Positions 58,061 to 64,000 of a stretch of DNA of 64,000 bases are shown here, piece by piece. The stretch covers positions 2,359,622 through 2,423,621 of the forward strand of contig NZ_NTGB01000001.1 in assembly GCF_003072505.1 (NCBI RefSeq), given 5' to 3'. How positions within the stretch are numbered: the stretch's first letter is position 1; each line of letters begins with the position of its first letter. The notes below the pieces were generated by a model. It had not been told where the DNA came from and made no database searches. It was given only the letters and a program-made list of their open reading frames with translations. Source of the stretch: Polynucleobacter rarus (GTDB lineage: Bacteria; Pseudomonadota; Gammaproteobacteria; Burkholderiales; Burkholderiaceae). A program made the translations under genes and the position numbers.

Positions 58061-58094
58061 ATCCCAAAAACTTTTACGTACTACTATTTGGGAT
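58061..58094 (-). promoter_or_regulatory. 8-bp inverted repeat in the rplU leader
   Basis: ATCCCAAA (58061-58068) and TTTGGGAT (58087-58094) enclose 18 bases at the very 5' end of the rplU transcript. It could stabilise the message or act in autogenous control by L21; neither is shown. Confidence 0.4.
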
Positions 58095-58102
58095 AGCCTT
58101 GT

Positions 58103-58131
58103 ATTGTATGTTTTTTAAGCACTAATGTCAA
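58103..58131 (-). promoter_or_regulatory. sigma70 promoter of rplU-rpmA
   Basis: On the minus strand TTGACA (58126-58131), a 17-base spacer and TACAAT (58103-58108). It is near consensus, as expected for ribosomal protein genes; transcription would start near 58096. Confidence 0.8.
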
Positions 58132-58394
58132 AGACTGGCTAGAAATACTGCCTTTTTTAGCGAATTCATTGATAAAAGTGCTATAAATACCCACTTTTTT
58201 TGTGGTCTTTATCCAACGATATTTATCAAAATAGTCAAAAGTGCTCAAAAATCCAATAATTTGGAGGGTTTTTTATCAATTGATGGTTTTCTTTGATCGA
58301 GCCAATCTAAAGGAAGCTCATCTTAAAACCACCTTTGGTTTAGAATAGAACAGGTTTGAAACAAACATTCAAGTCTTTCACTTCAAGAAACAAT

Positions 58395-59423
58395 ATGTCA
58401 GTTATTGACCAGCAACTAGATTCGCCTAAAACATCTTTGATGGATATCAAAACTATTTTGATGCCAATCCAGAAAGATATGCGTACCTTAGACGAAGTGA
58501 TTGAAAAAAGTCTGCGTTCTGATGTGGCTTTAATTAATCAAATATCTCAGTATTTAATTCAGGCGGGAGGCAAAAGAATCCGACCTGCACTTGTTTTTCT
58601 GATTGTTGGTGCCATTAAAAATCCTTCTCTAGTACTGCACCGCCATGAGATTGCAGCAGTGGTTGAATTTATTCATACAGCTACTCTGCTACATGATGAT
58701 GTGGTTGATGGCTCTGATTTACGCCGTGGCCGTAAAACTGCAAACGCAGTTTTTGGTAACTCTGCCAGCGTGCTAGTAGGTGACTTCTTGTATTCAAGAG
58801 CTTTTCAGATGATGGTAGTGCCCGGCCAATTAAAGATTATGGAAATTCTATCAACGGCCACCAACGTCATCGCGGAAGGCGAAGTGTTACAACTGCTGAA
58901 CTTAAACGATCCGGATGTTACCGAATTAAGATACCGGCAAGTCGTTCAGTATAAAACTGCCAAATTATTCGAAGCCTCAGCACAATTAGGCTCGGTTCTT
59001 GCCAATGGTAATGATGCCCAATATCAAGCAGCAGCAGAGTTTGGTTCATGCCTCGGCATTGCCTTTCAAATCATGGATGATTGGTTGGACTATGCCTCAG
59101 ATGCAGAATCGATGGGTAAAAATGCAGGTGACGACCTTCGGGAAGGCAAACCTACCCTACCTTTAATCTATCTACTCAATCACGGTACTGTTGCTCAACA
59201 ACAAATGGTCCAACTGGCAATTGAGCAAAGCGAAGATCTCGACGAGGATTTTTATCAAACTGTCTTAAATGAGGTTCGCACTAGTGGGGCTCTTTCTTAC
59301 ACACTAAACCAAGCCAAAATTGAAGTTGAAAAAGCAAAAGCTTGTTTATCTGCGTTTGAGGAAAATGAGTTTACGAAAAGCCTTCGTGCTTTATGTGATT
59401 ACTCGATCGCCAGATCGTTTTAA
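58395..59423 (+). CDS. ispB: octaprenyl/polyprenyl diphosphate synthase IspB
   Basis: A protein of about 342 residues from ATG 58395; the frame extends to a TTG at 58356 without a ribosome site. It is a trans-prenyltransferase making the ubiquinone side chain: QAGGKRIRPALVFLIVG, first Asp-rich motif LLHDDVVDGSDLRRG, second FQIMDDWLDYASDAESMGKN. It converges on the YbaY-like gene with a 4-base overlap. Confidence 0.95.
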   Translation: MSVIDQQLDSPKTSLMDIKTILMPIQKDMRTLDEVIEKSLRSDVALINQISQYLIQAGGKRIRPALVFLIVGAIKNPSLVLHRHEIAAVVEFIHTATLLHDDVVDGSDLRRGRKTANAVFGNSASVLVGDFLYSRAFQMMVVPGQLKIMEILSTATNVIAEGEVLQLLNLNDPDVTELRYRQVVQYKTAKLFEASAQLGSVLANGNDAQYQAAAEFGSCLGIAFQIMDDWLDYASDAESMGKNAGDDLREGKPTLPLIYLLNHGTVAQQQMVQLAIEQSEDLDEDFYQTVLNEVRTSGALSYTLNQAKIEVEKAKACLSAFEENEFTKSLRALCDYSIARSF

Positions 59424-59851
59424 TTCACTTTTTTCAACACCATCTTGACCGTTTGTGTCTTTACATCAGTGCTGCTTGTATTTGTGGCCTCAACAACGGA
59501 ATAAGGCATATCGTTGATCCATAATAATTTTCCGTCGATAGATTGAATCCTAGCGCTGACCGCGTAAGAATGCCTAGGAAGAATCAGTTTGGGATCATAT
59601 TCCAGTGAAAAATGAAATGGTAAGGCTTGTGCTGGGTTAAATCTCTTTTTGCTAATTACCTTCATCGGTGCATCGGCAAGGGAAACATCAGCTAAGCTAA
59701 CCTCAATCACTGTATTAGGCGCCAGTTCGCTACCGTTTTGTAAAGCGATGGTGCCAGAAATAAAAGATCCCTCTGGCACCGCGCAAGACACCATCATCAA
59801 CAGGCTAATGAATGCAGCTCCTAAAACACCAGATTGAAAATATCTAGTCAT
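59420..59851 (-). CDS. YbaY-family lipoprotein
   Basis: A 143-residue exported protein with signal peptide GVLGAAFISLLMMVSCAVPE ending in a lipobox-like VSC. The mature part is a beta-sandwich with GTIALQNGSELAPNTVIEVS and PRHSYAVSARIQSIDGKLLW, the pattern of YbaY-family (DUF3251/META-like) lipoproteins. Role unknown; probably periplasmic or outer membrane. The mscS-like gene lies 17 bases upstream on the same strand. Confidence 0.75.
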   Translation of the reverse strand: MTRYFQSGVLGAAFISLLMMVSCAVPEGSFISGTIALQNGSELAPNTVIEVSLADVSLADAPMKVISKKRFNPAQALPFHFSLEYDPKLILPRHSYAVSARIQSIDGKLLWINDMPYSVVEATNTSSTDVKTQTVKMVLKKVN

Positions 59852-59868
59852 GGCTGTTGATTTTTTAC

Positions 59869-61485
59869 TTAAGGCGCTTTACTCAAAACGGCTTGTTCCG
59901 GTTGCACCATAAAATGTGGCGACATAATTTGGATGCCAGCACGGTTGAAATTATCTTGAATGGTTTGGTGTAGTTCAGAAAGTATGGCCATCTTTTTCAT
60001 GGGATTATTGGTATGGATAAATAATTCATACTCCACATAAAAATCACTTAAGGCTTTTTGAAATACTTTTGGTTCCGGATCGGTTTTAATATCAGGAATC
60101 AGTTTAGTCGCATCAATTAACATTGCATGCACCTCACGCCAAGGGGCGTCATAACCAATCGTCACCTGCGTAGACAATACTGTGCCCGTTGTTTCATTCA
60201 GTTTAGTCAAATTCGTGATCGGATTGGAGATTAAAACGGCATTGGGGATTGTGGTTTCTATTTTGCTATTCAACGATTGAATTTTTGTCGATAAGACGCC
60301 TAATTCTTTTACAACACCTTCCTGCCCATTGACCATGACGTAGTCGCCAACCCTTAATGCTCTAGAGTAAATGACCACTAAACCACTCATTAGTTGCGAA
60401 ACTAGGCCGGTAGATCCTAAAGAGATAACGATACCAAATAATACTGATAAGCCTTTAAACGCCTCCGTATTAGAACCAGGAATGAGTGGATAAATAATCG
60501 AAAAGGTTAAGCCCCATAACAAAAAGGTTGCTATCCGTTGACTAGCGCTGACTGTATCTTTATGAAAAACATTAAATTGAATATTTCCTGCTTGAACGCG
60601 CTTGAAAAATATTTTTAGCAAGTCGGTAATGGTACGGGTTACAAAAATAATAATCAGGATTGAAATTAAGTTGGGAATCGAGCCTAAGATGCCAGAAAAG
60701 ATGGAGTAAATCGTATCCGTGATGTGTTGGCCTAACTTGCGACCTAAAGGCTCAGTCAACGGCAACTGACGTAAGCTAAAGGTTAACCAAATATAGATGA
60801 ATAAAGCCGTTAATAACCAGCTGATGGCACTAATAATTTTTGATGCGAATCGAAAGTAATATTCTGACCAGTGGATGCCACCATTCATCGAGTGCGACAG
60901 AGAGTGACCCCTTTTGAGTAATATTGTCGAAACCCAATTTAAAGATTTTTTCTCGATAAAAACGATAATCCCAAGAATTAATGTGGCCAACATAATCAAG
61001 ATGGATTGATGAATTAAATATGGGAGTTTAAGTTGGTTTTCTTTTGCAGCCATCAATTCCGTCAAGATTTCAGTCGTTTTCTTTTCGAGGTTTTTGAGGT
61101 TACCATCAGTCTCTAGGTCAAGATCCTTTTCCACCAGTGCAAACAAGGCAATCTCACCTAGATACCACTGCATCCCTTTATCATTTCCGAGTTCAAGGGG
61201 TAATACTTCAATTTTTTTTGTAATTAAGTCATTTTCGGTAAGGCTGTTAATCCGATCTTGGGCTCTTTTTGCTCTCTGTTCTGGTGTAGCCTGGGCAAGA
61301 TTAGCTCTGAAGGTAGCTATCTCCCTATTCATGACCGATAAGGTTACGTCGTTCACATTTGCTAATTGGTCTTGAGCTTGTACGGTTGGTGCTAAAAAAT
61401 ATCCAAGGATTACAAACAACAGGATTCCGAAGTTAAAAAATACATTTTTACTTCCTGTTAATTCTTTATTGATTTGCTGGGCCAT
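59869..61485 (-). CDS. MscS-family mechanosensitive channel with large N-terminal domain
   Basis: A 538-residue protein. An N-terminal hydrophobic segment (FFNFGILLFVILGYFLAPTV, then QAQD) looks like a signal peptide, followed by a periplasmic helical domain (about 40-150) and five to six membrane helices. The MscS core is at 330-440, with the Gly/Ala-rich pore helix ISLGSTGLVSQLMSGLVVIY and the beta domain RALRVGDYVMVNGQEGVVKE. The longer N terminus resembles MscK/YnaI-type relatives. It releases solutes on osmotic downshift. Confidence 0.88.
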   Translation of the reverse strand: MAQQINKELTGSKNVFFNFGILLFVILGYFLAPTVQAQDQLANVNDVTLSVMNREIATFRANLAQATPEQRAKRAQDRINSLTENDLITKKIEVLPLELGNDKGMQWYLGEIALFALVEKDLDLETDGNLKNLEKKTTEILTELMAAKENQLKLPYLIHQSILIMLATLILGIIVFIEKKSLNWVSTILLKRGHSLSHSMNGGIHWSEYYFRFASKIISAISWLLTALFIYIWLTFSLRQLPLTEPLGRKLGQHITDTIYSIFSGILGSIPNLISILIIIFVTRTITDLLKIFFKRVQAGNIQFNVFHKDTVSASQRIATFLLWGLTFSIIYPLIPGSNTEAFKGLSVLFGIVISLGSTGLVSQLMSGLVVIYSRALRVGDYVMVNGQEGVVKELGVLSTKIQSLNSKIETTIPNAVLISNPITNLTKLNETTGTVLSTQVTIGYDAPWREVHAMLIDATKLIPDIKTDPEPKVFQKALSDFYVEYELFIHTNNPMKKMAILSELHQTIQDNFNRAGIQIMSPHFMVQPEQAVLSKAP

Positions 61486-61548
61486 AGGTTTTTTCTTGTA
61501 TTTTAGGAATGATGAGAAAATTTTAAATTATTTATTCAATTTATTTGC

Positions 61549-63543
61549 ATGAAACTAGTCTATCACCCTGAAATTGATGGTTTAAGAGCATTCGCTGTGA
61601 TCAGCGTACTTTTTTTTCATGGCTTTCCCAACCTTTTACCTGGTGGCTTTGTCGGGGTGGACATCTTTTTTACAATTTCTGGCTATTTAATTACCAGTAT
61701 TATCTTTAGAGAGTTGCAATCATCTAGCTTTAGTTATTGGTCTTTTTATCAACGTAGAATTCGTCGGATTTTTCCAAGTTTAGTCCTAGTGCTCATTACC
61801 TGCTCGATCTTGGGCTGGATTATTCTGACACCAGCAGAATACGAACTCTTTGGCACACATTTAGCGACTAGTGCAGGCTTTATCCCCAATCTTCGATTTT
61901 GGCGAGAAGCGGGCTACTTTGATAAAGAAGCCATCACCAAACCATTGCTTCATTTATGGTCCCTAGGTGTTGAGGAACAGTTTTATCTCCTTTGGCCAGT
62001 CGTACTTGGGTTGGGATGGCGTTTTTTGTCCCACAAAATCAACTATCTTCTTCTATTCATTGCCGTTTTACTACTTGGCTCATTAACGCTTAGTTACTTC
62101 ACCATTGCTGCAAATCCAACCGCAGATTTTTACTCTCCTTTGACACGTTTTTGGGAGCTTGGACTTGGCGGACTCATCGCTATCCTCACCTATTTTAATA
62201 AAACCACAATACCTCAACTACTTAGAAATGTACTTAGTAGTCTAGGTGGCATTCTCTTAATTATTGCAATTACCCAACTGCATGAACGACTTGCTTTTCC
62301 GGGTTTGTGGGCCTTAATACCCTGCCTTGGTACAGCACTGATCTTGTTTAGTTTGTCGCCCAGTACAGAATTACCTAAACGGTCACTAGTACTCAAAAGT
62401 TTAGGTACAACCCCAATGGTATGGATTGGTCTAATTAGCTACCCCTTATACCTATGGCATTGGCCACTGCTGTCATTTGCCAGCATATTAGAAGGCCAAT
62501 CCTTATCAACGATGGCTCGAGTACTACTCTTGAGCATGAGTTTTTTATTCGCCTTTCTGAGCTACCGTTTTTTAGAAAAACCAATTCGTCAGCAACGCAG
62601 CCAAATATGGGCTTATGGGCTGTTATTGGTGATGATTGGCTTACTTAGTTATGGCATTATGCTGCGCAAACAAGATGGCTTTAAAGGTCGTCACCAATCG
62701 CAAATGATTGCCGATCCAAGTACGATGGTTTTAGGCGAGTTTCGAGATTCGATCCGCAGGCCTTGTCATATTGAAAAACAAATGCCCCCTAATTTAGATT
62801 GCTTTGAGGACGTCCGAGATCCTGTCCGATATGCCCTGCTTGGTGATAGTAAGGCAGAAGCATTATTTTATGGACTTAGTACCGTATCAACTGCTACCGG
62901 CCGATGGATGTTAATTGACGGCGTTCATCCACCTCCACCTAATGCCAATCCAGGCACCTTAGACGAACTCTTAGCTAAGAGTAAAGTTGCTTTTGAAATG
63001 ATTAAAAATGATCCACAAATAAAAGTGGTTGTGCTGGCGAATGCACTGCGTGGAATCTTTCCGATTGATGGCAAGACTGGCATGATAGTTGGGCTGGGTA
63101 ATTCAGAACTCCAACTGCAAAACTTTGATCAACTTATTACCGAATTAGAACAGGTAGGCAAAACGGTCCTCTTCGTCATCGACAACCCCACCTTCCCAGA
63201 TCCTACTAGCTGTATAAGTGGTGGCTTAACTGGTTCCGAGCTACTAAATCACGTTTTTTATCGCAAAGCCAATCCTTACTGTTCAATTCGATATGAAGAT
63301 CATCTCGAAGGTACCAAAGCTTATCGACTTTGGACACAGCAATTGGCGGCTAAACATCCCAACATGACCGTCGTTGATTTGCCAAAGTATCTTTGTAACC
63401 AAAATGAAAATATGTGCCAAACAACTGAAAATAATTCATTTTTATATAGTTATAGCGACCATATTTCAGATTATGCGGCAAAGAAAATTGGTGCTGTAAT
63501 AACCCCAATCGCGGATCAAGCGATGGCCAAATTTACAAAATAA
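61549..63543 (+). CDS. OafA/YrhL-type acyltransferase with SGNH domain
   Basis: A 664-residue two-part membrane enzyme. Residues 1 to about 370 form the ten-helix acyltransferase-3 domain: YHPEIDGLRAFAVISVLFFH, GFVGVDIFFTISGYLITSII and RRIRRIFPSL. Residues about 400-664 are a periplasmic SGNH hydrolase-like domain with YALLGDSKAEALFYG and the C-terminal YSDHISDYAAKK (Asp-x-x-His). Such proteins O-acetylate O-antigen or other surface sugars. The nucleophile Ser is in GDS. It may act with the WecA-like product at 14649; that link is speculative. Confidence 0.92.
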   Translation: MKLVYHPEIDGLRAFAVISVLFFHGFPNLLPGGFVGVDIFFTISGYLITSIIFRELQSSSFSYWSFYQRRIRRIFPSLVLVLITCSILGWIILTPAEYELFGTHLATSAGFIPNLRFWREAGYFDKEAITKPLLHLWSLGVEEQFYLLWPVVLGLGWRFLSHKINYLLLFIAVLLLGSLTLSYFTIAANPTADFYSPLTRFWELGLGGLIAILTYFNKTTIPQLLRNVLSSLGGILLIIAITQLHERLAFPGLWALIPCLGTALILFSLSPSTELPKRSLVLKSLGTTPMVWIGLISYPLYLWHWPLLSFASILEGQSLSTMARVLLLSMSFLFAFLSYRFLEKPIRQQRSQIWAYGLLLVMIGLLSYGIMLRKQDGFKGRHQSQMIADPSTMVLGEFRDSIRRPCHIEKQMPPNLDCFEDVRDPVRYALLGDSKAEALFYGLSTVSTATGRWMLIDGVHPPPPNANPGTLDELLAKSKVAFEMIKNDPQIKVVVLANALRGIFPIDGKTGMIVGLGNSELQLQNFDQLITELEQVGKTVLFVIDNPTFPDPTSCISGGLTGSELLNHVFYRKANPYCSIRYEDHLEGTKAYRLWTQQLAAKHPNMTVVDLPKYLCNQNENMCQTTENNSFLYSYSDHISDYAAKKIGAVITPIADQAMAKFTK

Positions 63544-63574
63544 GCCTTAAATCCTTGTAGAATGACTTATCAAA

Positions 63575-64000
63575 ATGGATAAAGTAAATATGTCGCAATC
63601 AAATCGTACCTGGACTGTTTCAGAAATTGAAGCCCTATATGACTTACCTCTACCTCATCTCATACATCAGGCGAGTAGTGTTCATCAAACGTATTTTCCG
63701 GAAGGGGATATTGAACTTGCGACTCTGCTATCCATCAAAACCGGTGGCTGTCCAGAAGATTGCTCGTATTGCCCCCAAGCTGCCCGTTATCACACGGGTG
63801 TCGAAGCAACGAAGTTAATGGATTTAGAAGAAGTTCTTGAGGCTGCTAGAGCCGCAAAAGCGGCTGGGTCGAATCGTTTTTGTATGGGTGCAGCTTGGCG
63901 TGAACCGAAAGATCGTGACATCATCAAAGTTGCGACCATGATTAAAGAAGTGAAGGCCATGGGTATGCAAACCTGTGCTACTTTAGGCATGCTTGATGCA
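63575..64000 (+). CDS. bioB: biotin synthase BioB (5' part, runs off the window)
   Basis: The first 142 codons of BioB, a radical SAM enzyme inserting sulfur into dethiobiotin. The [4Fe-4S] motif [19 protein letters not shown], then [17 protein letters not shown] and QTCATLGML are diagnostic. Starts at ATG 63575 or in-frame ATG 63590. Biotin made here loads the AccB protein at 36846. The stop lies beyond the window. Confidence 0.95.
   Translation, partial: MDKVNMSQSNRTWTVSEIEALYDLPLPHLIHQASSVHQTYFPEGDIELATLLSIKTGGCPEDCSYCPQAARYHTGVEATKLMDLEEVLEAARAAKAAGSNRFCMGAAWREPKDRDIIKVATMIKEVKAMGMQTCATLGMLDA

Larger units (their letters stand above)
58037..58394. other. divergent rplU/ispB intergenic region
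   Basis: Contains the rplU promoter and leader hairpin on the minus strand. Toward ispB it is AT-rich; TAGAAT at 58341-58346 could be a -10 but no good -35 is 17 bases upstream. No gene is seen. Confidence 0.5.

Noticed and set aside
1..64000. tRNA, rRNA, insertion sequences, attachment sites, replication origin
   Set aside because: No tRNA cloverleaf, transposase, integrase, clustered DnaA boxes or flanking direct repeats were recognised by eye.

Overview
The window is a typical stretch of a low-GC betaproteobacterial chromosome, most likely Polynucleobacter or a close relative in the Burkholderiaceae. That placement is inferred from gene order and protein character, not from a search. The order leuS-lptE-holA, the divergent bamE/fur pair, accB-accC-prmA, PP0621/ampD-ccsA next to ffh, and the rplU-rpmA-obgE-proB / rppH-proS cluster are all Burkholderiales arrangements, here written in AT-rich sequence. 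No rRNA, tRNA, CRISPR array or insertion sequence was seen.

Layout. (1) 1-7690 is an accessory, defence-like block lying where holA would normally run into core genes. It holds a TumE/TumA-type toxin-antitoxin pair, a decayed gene, an AAA15 ATPase plus RloB (TOPRIM-like) pair facing a second AAA15 ATPase, a HipB/HipA module and a metallophosphoesterase. Several perfect inverted repeats sit at the promoters of these modules. (2) 7834-22037 is core: holA, lptE, leuS, dapB, bamE, fur, a WecA-like transferase, an FAD-linked dehydrogenase, gap, tkt, rsmE and a barstar-family protein. (3) 22341-41226 carries an NYN-domain protein, maeB, thiL-pgpA-pncC, pyrF, corA, aroE-tonB-like-RNB-mpl, a TlpA-like thioredoxin, aroQ, accB-accC-prmA and a PfkB kinase. 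(4) 41274-47605 has a small RHH-regulated membrane-protein operon with a frameshift, a histone H1-like protein made of 9-residue repeats, and nrdA/nrdB with a likely NrdR box. (5) 47606-64000 has an AmpD fused to a PP0621-like domain, a CcsA-like protein, ffh, an AbiE-type toxin-antitoxin with a 40-bp palindrome inserted before proS, then rppH, CNP1-like, proB (no PUA domain), obgE, rpmA, rplU, ispB, a YbaY-like lipoprotein, an MscS channel, an acyltransferase and the 5' part of bioB.

The genes cover lysine/peptidoglycan supply (dapB, mpl, ampD), aromatic amino acids (aroE, aroQ), fatty acid initiation (accBC), deoxynucleotides (nrdAB), central carbon (tkt, gap, maeB), envelope assembly (lptE, bamE, TonB-like), and translation/ribosome assembly (leuS, proS, rplU, rpmA, obgE, ffh, prmA, rsmE). 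The most promising unusual locus is the two-ATPase/one-RloB cassette at 1565-4913 beside HipBA. Three toxin-antitoxin modules (TumE/A, HipB/A, AbiE) each carry a conspicuous palindromic or inverted-repeat candidate operator.
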